The notes below the pieces were generated by a model. It was not told where the DNA came from. It ran no database searches and saw only the letters and a program-made list of their open reading frames with translations. Position numbers and translations under genes: made by a program. From NCBI GenBank assembly GCA_038501785.1, contig JBAMJR010000154.1, positions 1,791,001 through 1,855,000 of the forward strand: 64,000 nucleotides of DNA, in the 5' to 3' direction. The first letter of the stretch is position 1. Each line of letters starts with the position of its first letter. Of this stretch, positions 13,201 through 25,618 are shown piece by piece. The stretch comes from Myoxocephalus aenaeus. Lineage: Eukaryota; Chordata; Actinopteri; Perciformes; Cottidae.

Positions 13201-16200
13201 CTGTATTTGATAATGTGAAACACATTGTGTCAGTCACTTGTTTGCACGTGCTAATTAGCTCACAGTGTGCACATTTGCATGCATGTTGTGTCATGTTGTC
13301 TACCAGTGTGTCGCTGTATGTCTAGGAGTTTTTGGGTGTATATGCATGCATGTTTCGACATGTTGTTGCGGTTGTTGGTGTTATGTCCCTGTTCCGCACC
13401 AGCGACGACCGTTCGGCTGACCATCACCTCTCTCCCTGCTCTCATGTGGATTTAGTTATAATAAGTAGAGCCCCGGCTGAGACGACATAAACAGCATGAG
13501 TATTTCTATCACGTTCATCAGACCATCCAGCATCCAAAGAGTTATGGAGTTGCTTTCATTTTCAGCTCATATTTGTATCGCCTTAGGCAGTAACCTAGAG
13601 TAATACCTAGTGACAGGCAGAACTCAGATAGTTGTACATCACTGACGTATTAATGTCTTTACTCAATTAAGGTGAGAGTGCATGTTTGTGAAATGTTATT
13701 GCACCTAATAGCCCAGGTTTCTTGCTGCCATTCATAATCAATATTTCATCTGGATATGCATAGAAATGGGAGCTTACTCCAGTATATTAATTTAGCCTGA
13801 ATTCTCTGTATAAGATGATGCAGTCTGTGCTGCATACTTAATTGCAAATTCAAAGGATGAGGGGATAATAACTTGTGTGTGCTTGCACATGTGTGAATGT
13901 GTGAGAATCTGCAGCCGGCAATACATCTCAAGGTTTTTCCTAAAATAGAGACAAATTTTCATTTTAACACATTAAGTCATTTGGAGATGTGTCACTGAGC
14001 AGTCCCTTGAAAGCTCAGTCTGTTCATCTCAGCACGGAGCTTTATGGACTTTATTCATGCTTACCTTGAGGCATCTGTGTGTGTTTGTGCGGTCTCTTTA
14101 TAAAACCTCCTTCAGTAAGCAATGGTGGTGTTGTGAGGACTCAAGAGGCACACATCGCTAGGAATTCAGAAATAATCGTCGGAAGAAGAATGTTGGCCTC
14201 AGTACACCTTTGCTCAAAGAAAAGGTTTGTGTTTTGTTTAAGCTCCGGGAAACGGCACGCTCCACTCTTTTTCTTCCTTAAAACAATGTTCTTTTGGGGT
14301 TTATTTTGACCTGTTGGAATTTCAAAGAGAGAATATTCCAGCTGTGGGCTACCTCTAAGACCTCAAATACTTAAAAGGACCGTGTATTTTCATGTTTGGG
14401 GATTGTTTTGGGGCCTTGGATTTCACAAGGACTTCAAAGAATAATGGGATAATTATTGCACTTACCAGAGGGAAAGAAGGGAGAAAGGGAGACTCACATT
14501 GAGACAGACAGAGAGAGACAAGGAGGGAGGGAGAAAGGGAGTAATGAGTGTTCAAAATAGACAATAAATCGAATTTGAATGGAAACATATTTTTACAGGA
14601 ACATCAAGTCTGTGATTAGTATTATTAACTTTGATGCTGTGAGCGGGGTCTTGTCTTTTGCTGAATGATAATTTCATTTTTTTGTTTTTTGTTTCAGCAT
14701 GGTGTGTTTGGCCCAGGTAACAACAAAAACAGCTGGTGCGCGTGTGACTGATAGCAGCGTGCTCACACTGATTAAATCGCAATCGATTTCTGCAAAATGT
14801 CAGGAAACATCAGGGTCTAGTGCCATTTAATGTGCATCAGATGGGGACTGAAGGTAAGGGTCTGTGTTATCACTCATATGTCACAGAATGTGAGGAATGA
14901 CAGGGTGGTGCCAGGAGTCTAATTGGCGTTAACACTTGTGGTGTAGAGCGCAGGCTGAGTCTCCAAGGCAATGCCCAGTCAATGTGAGTCAAGAGAAGCA
15001 CTCAACAGGCTTTGAAGGGAAGCAGTTATATTTACTTACTGAGATGGATTTTGGGCGGGGGGATTTTTATAAAGCCTTACAACATAGAGTGATGGGAAAA
15101 ATAAATAAAAACAGAAAACAATAATTTGAGTACACAGGCATCAGGATCAGTCAACACTGGGGCTCTCTTGAGCAAAAATAAATCCTTTGCTGATAACAAC
15201 TGACTTTATTGACTAATAAAACAGAGCCTATGATCAATATGCCTGTACATTGCTTTTGTTGTAAAAGGCACAAATGGAACTGTATAGATAAAATCATGCA
15301 AAATAGCCTCCCTAGATCTATTGGTTATCGAGGACCTCTTCATATGTGGCTAATATTGCAGCAGCGGAGGCACACTCAAGCTGCTGTAAAATGATTCATG
15401 TTAAAAAAGAAATGCAAACAGAAATGAAGAGCAAAATGACAAAGCAATTGACTTTAAACATCTTGGCTGACAAAAGCCATAAATACTAATTAGTCCAGTA
15501 ATTGACAAGGAGGGGGCGGCTAGCCGTGCTCTACCTGCTCCGTTGAAGGTATCAAAGACATGAGAAGATTATTCTTTTGGATTACCTAAATGGCTTTGCC
15601 GGGAAAAAAAGCCATTAATCAAAGGCACCCTCTGGTCAGGAAATAGCTCCACAGAAAATATCTACAACCTTGTCATTTCAGCACGGAGATTTCTAGCAAA
15701 GTTAAAAAGCACAGTTCCATGAATGCCTGGCCTCAGTCCAAACCCATTAATGATGCGATGACTGAACTCTCATTGACAGAATAGCCCGTGACACAGCAGA
15801 GGTTGTTCCGACAGACCAAGGTCACATACTTGAGATGCCAATGTCTTGATATTGCCTGTTAACTTTTGGAGTAACAATGGCGCGTTCGCTCATACATTTA
15901 AGAAATGATAGACAGCAGTAAACACATCTTTCCCAGACTTGGACCTTTAATCATTTCGATCATGCATTATTATGTCCAGAGCACATCAAGTTGTCCAGGA
16001 AACCAAACCTGACTCATAGAGTATGCCGGCCCATTAACCACTGTCAAATGGAATACATGTGACATAAATACAGTATAAGAGCTGCACTGAAACACCAGAG
16101 CGTCAACATGGAGACAATGAATATTTCCCTTGAGAAATTCGTCATGAATTTCATGGTCATATGAATTTCCTGATGATAAGTTACTCTCTCTCTGCCTCTG

Positions 16201-19200
16201 CTAGTAATGCCGTGTTTTATTCATGTAAAACACTTTCCTCTAGATGTTGTCCTCCTTTGAATCGACTGGGGGGATCTCCAAAGCTCCCGCACGAAGCATG
16301 ACAAATAAAAAAAAAAAAGAAATTCAGTTGGACGTTGTCTCAAACGACAGATAATTTATTCTCCTTTGGTTTCCTTGTTTTTTTCCCCTCTCCGCAAGGG
16401 GTAGGAAACGCAAACATGTGTGAAGTGTGGACTAATTCATCACACAACATTACAGGATATTTTCTGATGTAAATGATGCACATCACAGATGCATATTATG
16501 TATATTAAATCATAAGATGGCACTGCTTGTATGGATAATCATGAAGTTAAAATCCTGTCGGACTTGTGAAGCTGCAAGAGTGATGAGCGAGGTGGAGTGG
16601 GTGGATTAGAGGGTGATTGTATGGGGGGGTTATGTCATGTCAGTTGTGTTTCTGCAAATCTATGTGAATAGAATGAATACAACGCTGGTCACATAAACGA
16701 CACTATGCATATCCAATGAGTGTATTTGTAGCTGTGAGCTCCTTTTTTTTGGGGATAAAGTTCCAGTTTCGATGTATGGTTTATGAGCTTTAAATTCTGC
16801 CCTACATAGTTTGTCAGAACATGCAATGTTATTAAATTACTGAAATGGACAATTGCCCTCTGAACCGTTGGGCTCCTTCCTCTCTGTTTTTCTCCTGGGG
16901 AACTTTCAGGGATACTAGTTTTTGGATGCTGAGACAATAATTGCTGTGTTATCTTACTGCTGGAAATATGAGGCGATCAAGCCTTGGCAGCAAGACTAAA
17001 TTTAGCTTAGCATATTGGGCTGAAAAAAAAGTTAGCATGTTTCAGCTTTTCTGAAAGGCTAAGACGAGAAAATGTATTGTGGAGCTGAGGCCAGTAGAAC
17101 AAAGGCTAGCTTGGAAAAGTGGTGAGACGTCTGTGCTCCATGCAGAACTGCCTTAAGATAAAGCTCTTAAAGTGGCTGTCAGAAGATGCACTGAAGTCTA
17201 TAGTAAAACTCCCATATAAGGTTCTTCAGTGCTCCTTTTTATTTCCTTCTGCCCGAGAAAAACAGCACTGTCCTGAAAAAAAGGAGATATTGCAGTCCCC
17301 ACATGTCCTTTCTGCAGCAATTTTTTGAAGATGACACTCAGTTCAGGTGTCAGTTCCAACCAGTGTCACTTCATTATATGCCCAGTTTTCTCTTAGCTGG
17401 ATTATTTCAGTACCGTAATTGTCTCGTCCCAATTTACAATTTCTCTGACACACTTGAACCCATGATGTGTTTCCATCAAGGTCAGAGAGAAGTGGCTATG
17501 AAAAGAAGAAGAAAATATGCAACATTGTATTCAGATCCAGCTCTAATCTCTTTTTTATAGATGACGGAGGAATAGGATCATATATGACCGAAGAGTCTTT
17601 ATAATGGATTGGGAAAAAAGGATGACGAGAGCCTACGCAATCCCTCCACCCTCTGGTGCAAGAAATAAATCCCAAAAGGAAACTCCTCATAAACATTCAA
17701 TTTGTTCAAGGCTGCTGAAAATATGTTCAGTTTCTCATTTATTGTACCTTTGGTGCATCACTAGTGGAGCGCTGTGGTAGCATGACGACCAATCAAATAA
17801 CCTGGAAAAAGGTTTCCTGCTTCTGCCACGACTGACTTAATTTCAACCCCTGTGACAGGCCTTCCAATTTAATTCAATTTAATCTAGCTAAATTGATTAA
17901 TTGTATATTAATTTAATTTGATTTGGGTTTAATCGGTGACATGATTTGTTTGTTTAGATGAGCAGGAAGGTTCATAGAGAGGCTGGATTATGTGGTTTAA
18001 AACGTCATGCTGGATGGTCACGTTTCATATCCCGCACTAAAGGCAGAAAAAATAAGGGATCAAGGGAATGTAAATGCTCCCTCACCTCATCTAAGATTGC
18101 ATGAAACTCCATTTTGGCAACTATTTTCATCCACACATTGAGTTTTCAGGAAAGGGAATAGTGAAAAGACCACATTTGGCTTCACAAATTGCATTAAATC
18201 CTGCCCAGGATTTAGTGATAAGCGTTTAAGGTGTTTGAAGAGAAATATTCTCACAGTGAAGCTTTTGATATATGTCATTAAAGCACTTTTTAACAGTTAA
18301 AAAGTGACCTTGTTGAGAGAGTGTCTATTCACCAAGGTTATAATAGCTACAACAATTAGAGTTATAGTGGGTTTATTTCGCAGTTTTTTTTTCTGGGTTG
18401 GATGCTGCATCCTTGTTGCAGACAGGCCGTAATGAGAATTGAAATGAGAGTGGGTTGGACAGGAGGTATTGCATCACTGTCTGATGCGAGGTCTTCAGTC
18501 GGTGCCAGTTAAAGCACGCAGGTTTGAAATGGGGATGCAGTTAATTTTAGTTGAGCTGCCTCTACTTTTGGCTTTGTTTGCACTTTAGGTAAACAGTACA
18601 GAGGCCTCACATTATCTACTTTAGATGTTTCATAGCCTAATTATTTCATTAAAGACTATTTGCAAAAAACTTAACTGAAGAATGTTACAAATTCTGGGAG
18701 GAGAGCGGCCAGATGGACAAGAAGCAGAACTGTGGATGTCACAGTGTCGCTCTACGGCCAATATCACAAACAGTGTTTTGACTCCAACACAAACAGTTTT
18801 GATCCTGATGCTCCCACTGATCCAAACATTTACTTATCCAGATTTACTTCCAGTAATTGCCTTAAAAAGACAAAGCAGGCATCTGCCCAGCAGAGCGTGT
18901 GTTGAAAGATGTGCCACATGATTGATGATTTAGCATTTGACATGGTCGTCTGTTAACTAGTTCTTCAAATTGTGTTTTATTGCTTTAATACAGCGTGCCA
19001 ACTGACACAAATTTAAGATTCAGGTCAACGTTGAGACCTTTTTAACCTCTAATCAGCATAGCTGTAGCACCATGCAAACACTAAGGTTTCTGACTTTAAT
19101 TATGGACTATTATTATCATTGCGGGGTGAACACAGAGGTCACTGAATCTTTGCAAATTGACCCTTACAATTCAGTTTTTGTTCTAAGCTTAGACTAATGT

Positions 19201-20962
19201 CCTATGTGAGGTTTCAGTAGCAGAGAGAAGGAGAAGCACTCGTATATCTTACAATTATCTACATAGAACTGAGCAGAAACTTTTGATAAAAGGACATTTA
19301 CTGTCCATTAATAGACTCTTCCAAGGGCATGCAGGCTGTTACAGGAAAACGCATCTGTCTTCATCATTTTGGTTTGGTTTTCAGATGATGTATTGAAGAT
19401 GAAAAGGACTGAAAAGAGCGATATAATACCATTGCATGCAATTAGACTCAGACCCATGCAGGAGCTGAAAATGGATGATTTCCCAGGGGGTTGTACTAAT
19501 CCACTCAAGTGCCATGGCACCTTGTCATGCACTTCTTTAAACAAATCATATTTCTATCTTGGCGTAAGGTCACACTATTTACATGCATTTCTGCAGCTGC
19601 CAAAATTATTAGTTGTCATTACTTCTTGAAAAGAACATTTACCTTAACTGGGCTTTCATAATTAATCCATTACACAAATCTATAAATGTGCTGTGCTTGT
19701 GGAACAACAGCACCACATGACAGCCATTTCAAGTCTGGGGGTCTCAAAATTGGATATTGTAGTGGATGAATGCATTTAGCGAGGCTCCATCATCAGGCAG
19801 ATGCTGGGGAAAATGAAAAGACTGGCTGGCAACATTCATCAACGCCTGCACATGAATTCAAGTGTGTAGTGTGTTTCATGACTAAATAGGTTGCACATAA
19901 TCATGGACACCGCAGTAATAATGTGATCCACTGTAATAACACTGATCCTTCCCATGTATTAACCTCTGCTGATAAACCAGTGTATGAGCGCTGCCTTGAT
20001 TATCATTCCTGTCCCACTTACTCAAGTAACCTGACTTTTGGGTCGATGTATGGTGCGGCTATAACTGACCTATAATAGTTCACATAGACAAATGCTCTCA
20101 TTATGAGGTTAAGAGACTTGGCTTGCTGTGATATTTACACGACTTGCTCAGTGTTATGGTTAACCTACTTTTGCTTATTCAAAGAGGGCGGGGGTAGCTG
20201 GCAGCTGCTCTTCATACTTTCATGCCAAGGTGGGGGTGAAACACCACGAAAGATGGATAAGGATATTCTCTTAAATGCTTTATTCATGATGACAGGGCTT
20301 CTCATTTGAGGGGGGTATCAAAGTTGCATGAACACAGTTTAACCTATGTGCCCTAACCAGAGTATGGCTAATAGCAAGATTATCTGTGGAAAAAAAAACT
20401 GCTGGTGTGTGAGACAATATCCATGGATATACTTGGAATTTCCCAGTCTACCAGTTGCTGTAATCTGGGAACCTTAATGGTCTATTGCTGTTAGATTACT
20501 TTGCTAATTTGTAATCAACAGATAGTCCAGCAAATTTAATTTCAGTCACAGTGCGATATGTTTAATGTTTCATTTACAGAGCTTTAGTGTAATGATAAAA
20601 TGTGGCTTAATCTTCCCCGGCTAACAATATTAGCATTCTTCCTCAAGCATCACGATGTACCAAAAACTGTAGCACATTAGTTGATTGTAAAAATAGATAC
20701 GGATCATGTTTAAACACACTAATGGTAAACAAATCCAAAAATCCAATTACTGCAAACACTGTGCGGCAGCAGAACGCTGTTTGTTATAGGCAACTCAGGA
20801 ATAATTTGAGTTCCAGTGCTAATTTATGGTCAAAAGGTTCATCACAAAATAACAATTAAAATCAATACCCTGCTGTTGGTGTTTGCTAGTTTTTCTAAAA
20901 CAGTACTGACATACCTACACACATTTGTGTGAGACAGGTAATCCATTTGAGGGAACGTTTCA

Positions 20963-20967
<5 letters not shown>
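6492..20967. other. Intergenic region between slitrk5 and the hAT-like element
   Basis: I see no supportable gene in about 14.5 kb. Open frames are short, and several are translations of CA repeats or low-complexity sequence. The stretch contains a CA microsatellite at 7158-7222, a T-rich tract near 7920 and AT-rich patches such as 17860-17930. Stretches near 15480-15620 and 15860-16110 have ordinary complexity with homeodomain-like TAATTA cores and could be conserved regulatory sequence, but that needs alignment to other fish. Confidence 0.6.
7158..7222. repeat. (CA)n microsatellite
   Basis: An essentially uninterrupted CA dinucleotide repeat of about 65 bp, breaking down into CCCACACC at its right edge. 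Confidence 0.98.

Positions 20968-21001
<34 letters not shown>
20968..21001. repeat. (TA)n microsatellite at the left edge of the hAT-like element
   Basis: About 17 TA units directly abut the left terminus of the element that starts at 21001. On the far side the sequence resumes as a TA run leading into CA repeats (about 22254-22275), so the element appears to have inserted inside one compound microsatellite. Confidence 0.95.
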
Positions 21002-21002
<1 letters not shown>

Positions 21003-21180
21003 CTGCTGTCAAACGATTAAAATATTTAATCGCGATTAATCGCATTTATGTCATAGTTAACTCGCGATTAATCGCAATTAATCGCATTTTTTTTTTTTGC
21101 ATTTTAATGCTCTTATCAACATGAAAAAGTGGATTGGCTTGCTTTATTTTATTGAAAAACAACTGCCAAACAGGGCGGTA

Positions 21181-21311
21181 CAAAATAAAATTACTGCACA
21201 TTTCAGGTAAACAAGGGTTTACAAAATAAAATTATAAAGTGCACATTTCAGGTAAACGAGGGTTTACAAAATAAAATTATAAAGTGCACATTTCAGGTAA
21301 ACAAGGGTTTA
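21181..21311. repeat. 45-bp tandem repeat, about 2.9 copies
   Basis: Three successive units start CAAAATAAAATT at 21181, 21222 and 21267 and end AGGGTTTA. The first unit lacks four bases (41 bp) and the other two are 45 bp with a single A/G difference. The repeat lies inside the hAT-like element. Confidence 0.9.
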
Positions 21312-21880
21312 CCTGAAATTTACATTGTGGAAAACAATAAGCTATTTTATTTTTTTGCCAAACAAAACAGAATGAGTGAGATGTGAGCATCAGGTTGCAT
21401 CAGTATTAGTGGAGCAGTGAGCCTCTACACATCTTTATGAACGGGTTGTAGATTTGATACAATTCATGTTCAACGTTGATCTGAGATCTGTTTTCTGTTT
21501 TGAGACAGGCAGCAGCAGAAAGGACGTCACGGAGACTTCACCTGAGCAGGAGAGCTGCTCTGGGTTCAGAGAGCTGCTCCGGTGCTCCTCACATGAGAGC
21601 TGCTGTTGCATCTCCACCCTGGGAGCGTTTAAAACGCAGATATAGCGGTCTGCTTTTCACGCGACATATTTTTCTACGCTCTCTGTCCGCTGCTGTGTGT
21701 GCGACCAGCGCTCACCTGTGTGTGCGCGCGCACGTGTGTGTGCGCATCAGGCGGAACTCTGCTGTGCGCGACGCAGAGCAGAGGAGAAGTGTTAATGCGA
21801 CCATTTAGAGACCGTGACAAGCTGTCGTGTAGATAAGATCAATAAAATACGGCCGTTTAGTTTAATAACAGAACAAGGTG

Positions 21881-21911
21881 TTTCCTATAGAACAAGCTGT
21901 TCTATAGGAAA
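21881..21911. repeat. Perfect 14-bp inverted repeat with 3-nt loop
   Basis: TTTCCTATAGAACA (21881-21894), loop AGC, then its exact reverse complement (21898-21911). It lies within the hAT-like element. Confidence 0.95.
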
Positions 21912-21959
21912 GAGAAACTTAAATGACGACTTGTGATCTGGCGCTATAGAGAAAGGTAC

Positions 21960-22075
21960 AGGGGGGCGGGGGGTTTCTTCAGGGGGGCGCCCCGCCGAGG
22001 CAAAATCCCGGACGTTTTTGGAATCCCTGCATTTGGAATCCCTGAATAAGAGGACGTTGGTCACCCTACGTTAGC
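21960..22075. mobile_element. Possible nested fragment of a second repeat family
   Basis: A G-rich and C-rich patch followed by repeated GGAATCCCTG words and GGTCACCCTA resembles the terminus of another common fish repeat, in which GTCC/GGAC words and a GGTGACC end recur. It may be a nested insertion or an original part of the larger element. The boundaries are uncertain. Confidence 0.3.
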
Positions 22076-24404
22076 CTAGCTTCCACACCAAACGGCGTGC
22101 CTATTGTTTTGCTTCCGGTTGACCTACATCCGGCGTGGTGCTCGCGAGAAAAAAAATTGAAAACTTAAAATGCGTTAACGGCGTTAATAAAATTGACGGC
22201 GTTAAAATTGGTTTGCGTTAACGCCGTTAATAACGCGCTAATATGACAGCACTAATATATATACACACACACACAGCATTTTCAGTTAGTTCAGTAATTC
22301 TGGCGACTCAGACCCCTGTTGGATTGGGGATTGAGGTCCCCAAACTCTCAAGCACTAATAATCATAAAGGTGTGAATTGACTGACCCTACTAACAGGTCC
22401 ACTAAAACAGGAGAGAGGGAGATGCAGCAGTTGAGCACTCATCTGTACGCACCCACGCAGTCCTCAGGCGAGGTTTAATCAGACGAAATGAGTGAAAACA
22501 CCTGGGTCGACCACGGTAAGGGCTTCGATATCAATGGAACTGCTGCAATACAGCAAACTTTTAAATGCAAGAAAAAATACTTCACATTATCCTCTTCACA
22601 ACACCTATGTCTGCATATAATTTGTCTCGTGGGTTTGATTTTCTGACAATATTTGTGACAAATGTAATGTTTTTTGAGAGCTGACACTCAAATCAAGGAT
22701 TTTAGAGAGTTTTGGAATTTACCACAGAGAGGTTTTCTACTGTCAAAACTACAGTGCAACACAATGATAAGTAAATGAATGTGCGGCGTGACACTGTGGA
22801 TCACCTGTCGAAGATATTTCAGCTCTCTGCAAGTTGATTTGAATAATGAATTGAAATGGATAGAAACCAATGGCTGCCTATTGGAAATAGATATCCAAAT
22901 ACTTATGTAGTTAATGTGCTAATGCATGCAAACTCATGCACTGAAACCGCCTCCAGCCAAGCATTATGAACTGCAGAGTTAAATGCTAATGAAAACTCTT
23001 CTCTTTAACAGCGGTAGAAGCAATACAAAAAGCTCATTCAATAGGCTCTGTACAGAACTTTGTGACATCTTTAGCTTTACTTCACCGAGTTAAACTGATG
23101 AACAGTGTGGAGGCCTGCTGTGTCTAGAAACCTCAAGGATGGTGCACTTATGCCTGCATGAAGCTTAATCGGAACACCCTATTCAACATCTACCGCTCTC
23201 GTCAGACAGACAGGTTTCGCACTAGACCAAACTGTGTATTGATTCAATAAACTGTCTATTGATTCTAAAAGGCTGCATGTTCTATACTCTGTCTCTGAGC
23301 GCTGCCTTTCTCTCTCTCTCCCTCTCCATCTCATCTTCACATTTTTCCATCTTATTTGTGATGGCAGACAAAGCACTTAAAGGGTGAAGCTTTTGAGACT
23401 CAGGACTTTTGAGCAGATGACAGAATGCATTAGCTTTTCCACTTTATGCAGATATTGGCCCACTTTGTCTCTAAAAAGGCGTATGGAGGACTATTTTTGC
23501 CCAATTCAAAGTGAGGAAAGTGTGTCATGACCCAGTAACACGTAGTGAAACCTGTGTGAAGTCCTGCCGGATCGCTTCCCTTATGCTATACCCTTTCTTC
23601 GCGTCAAACATGAATCCCGATTGACAGATTGGCGTGCATTTGAACTACTCCCAGAGGAGAATGCCATAGGTAACACCTTTTTTTAACAAGCGCTCAAAAT
23701 GAAATGCTTGTGTAGTCTGGAATTTTCTGTCAGACAAGGTCAATAAAAGAAGTGTTAATTCCTGTGGGTCTGAATGAAAGCTAAATGCAGTCAACAGTGT
23801 CATATTCGGGAGCAGAGCAATGTTTAAAGGACGGTATTTTTAAAAGCCTTGCAGACTGCCCTGTCAGGTCTGTCTACAGTCACAAATGGAAAATAAATTG
23901 ACAAACTGCAGTGGTTTCAACACATGCGTGTCTTAACGTGCTACTTTGAATTCAAATTAAGGAAATCATTACTGAATAGTGAAAGTTGACGTTTACATTT
24001 ATTTCCACGTCACTGTGCTCCGTAGAAATTGAACAACACAATAATCAATTTGATTAACCATTTGTGTTTTTCTCTTTGTGTTTTCAGGAGGGTTTCACAA
24101 TCATCTCCTTTGACCAGCTACTCTTGGCATTATAACAGCTCCATTTTCTCTCTCAAGAAAACGGGTACTTTTCTAAGCTTCCATCAATGTACAATGATAC
24201 GCTGCAACAAAGAAACGCCTCTAGACCGTGGCTACATTTTAATATAACCAAGTTATAATGCTCCATTTTTCTTATTTTAACCAAGATTCTGTGTGATCAA
24301 AATGAAAACATTTAAATTGGTTATCCCACAGTCTGAAAATATGCTGGTGAACCAATGTATGAGTTGTCAGTCATTCAAGTAACCTAAAACAATTCTGACT
24401 AGTT

Positions 24405-24765
24405 TGACATTTTAGGAAGTCCATCCAGAAGTTAGATGAGAAGATTGATACCACGCTCTGATGTTTGAATGCTAAATATGAAGCTAGAGTCACTCAGTAG
24501 CCAGTTAGCTTGGCTCTTCATAAACACAGGAAACAGCTAACACGGCTCTGTTTACACATTGCATTTTGACCTCTTTGTTTCTTTTGTACAAATGGAAAAA
24601 AGTAGATAGAATTTGTTCATTGGCGAGCTTTAGATGTGTTTGTCATTTTTGTCATTTTCAGAAAGAGAGTTCCCCCCTCTTTTTCAGTCACTGTGCTAAT
24701 CTAAGCTAACCAATTGCAGGCTATAGCTTAATTTTTGCAATAGAGAACTTCTGGCAAGAAAGCAA
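24405..24765 (+). repeat. Short interspersed repeat, copy A
   Basis: This copy shares with 51965-52345 the stretch around ATGA(G/A)AAGAT(T/C)(G/A)ATACCAC, and the layout of 'AGTTAGCTTGGCTC...GGAAACAGCTAACACGGCTCTG'. The family is frequent in teleosts and has no coding capacity. Copies lie in both orientations, so it is dispersed. Its edges are approximate. Confidence 0.5.
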
Positions 24766-24857
24766 CACACATATTTCCCTAAATATTATTACTAACACTA
24801 CTATTCTTATCTTGATTTCCACCTCTGATCCACATCCAAAACATTTTAATTGTTCTA

Positions 24858-24893
24858 ATATTGGGTCATATTGGGTCCAACATGACCCAATAT
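24858..24893. repeat. 12-bp perfect inverted repeat
   Basis: ATATTGGGTCAT (24858-24869) and its exact reverse complement (24882-24893) are separated by 12 nt. The spacer contains another TTGGGTC copy. Confidence 0.9.
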
Positions 24894-25380
24894 AATTTCA
24901 TAAATAGCTGAAAGTTTCTTTGTTTCAACAAAATTATGTCAGCATTCAGGATTTCAATAAATATGATGAACACATTATGAGTAATTATTTTTGATTTATC
25001 TGTCTTACTATTTAGAGAAAACGATTGTTGACTGAAACGTTCTAACTGAAATGTTAGACATGGGTGAAAAATAACCCACTGGGATGAAAGTCAATTGTAA
25101 AAAGAGACTAAACTAACTTGCGCCAAATGTATTGTTTTGCAGCAATTCTGAATATACAAAATCAATTAATACTTTAAATGAATGTATTATTTTGTTTGTC
25201 CATAAATGAATACATGTATTTAATTTGGTACCCATGTTCAAAGAAAACACTGCATAATTGCCCTCTTGGATGCTGCTGGAAGATAAAACATAAAGTGTCC
25301 TCTTTGGTGGCCCCAATGTGCAAGAAACATGATAAGCACCCTCTAAGATGCCCTTCCATGTTTATATATACAGTATATCG

Positions 25381-25404
25381 TATATATATATATATATATA
25401 TATA
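25381..25404. repeat. (TA)n microsatellite, short
   Basis: Twelve TA units preceded by degenerate TATATACAGTATATCG. Confidence 0.9.
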
Positions 25405-25587
25405 CAAAATATATAAATTCTATTCTCACATTTCTCTCGCGATAGAACTCCATCTTTACAGAATGATGTATGTTCACATGATGTTTCTGATACGAATAGC
25501 ACAATAAAACGGCCATATGTCACAACAGTTATGATACGGCAGTACTAGTGAACTTGAGGGAAGTGGCCTGCAATACAATATAGCATG

Positions 25588-25618
25588 CATAGGCAGGTCA
25601 CTTTGTGACCTGCCTATG
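25588..25618. repeat. Perfect 14-bp palindrome with TTT loop
   Basis: CATAGGCAGGTCAC (25588-25601), loop TTT, and the exact reverse complement (25605-25618). It contains AGGTCA and TGACCT, nuclear-receptor half sites, as an inverted pair spaced by five bases. It is not part of any repeat I recognise. Confidence 0.95.

Larger units (their letters stand above)
21001..22255. mobile_element. Non-autonomous hAT-like DNA transposon, about 1.25 kb
   Basis: The ends form a short imperfect terminal inverted repeat: ACTGCTGTCA at 21002-21011, and AGTGCTGTCA on the other strand at 22244-22253. Inside each end are dense short subterminal repeats: ATTAATCGCG-type words on the left (21016-21090) and GTTAACGCCGTTAA-type words on the right (22160-22240). 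Such arrays are typical of hAT transposase binding regions. The interior has a 45-bp tandem repeat (21181-21311), a GC-rich, CpG-rich block (about 21490-21800) and a perfect hairpin (21881-21911). No transposase frame is present. Target duplication cannot be read because both flanks are TA repeats. The superfamily call is by resemblance to a common teleost repeat. Confidence 0.7.

Noticed and set aside
16960..17110. Possible fourth copy of the dispersed short repeat (TTTAGCTTAGCATA)
   Set aside because: Only a single short word matches; the other blocks of the family are not present in order.
21500..21808. 102-residue open frame in the hAT-like element
   Set aside because: Arg/Ser-rich translation of a GC-rich block with no transposase motif.
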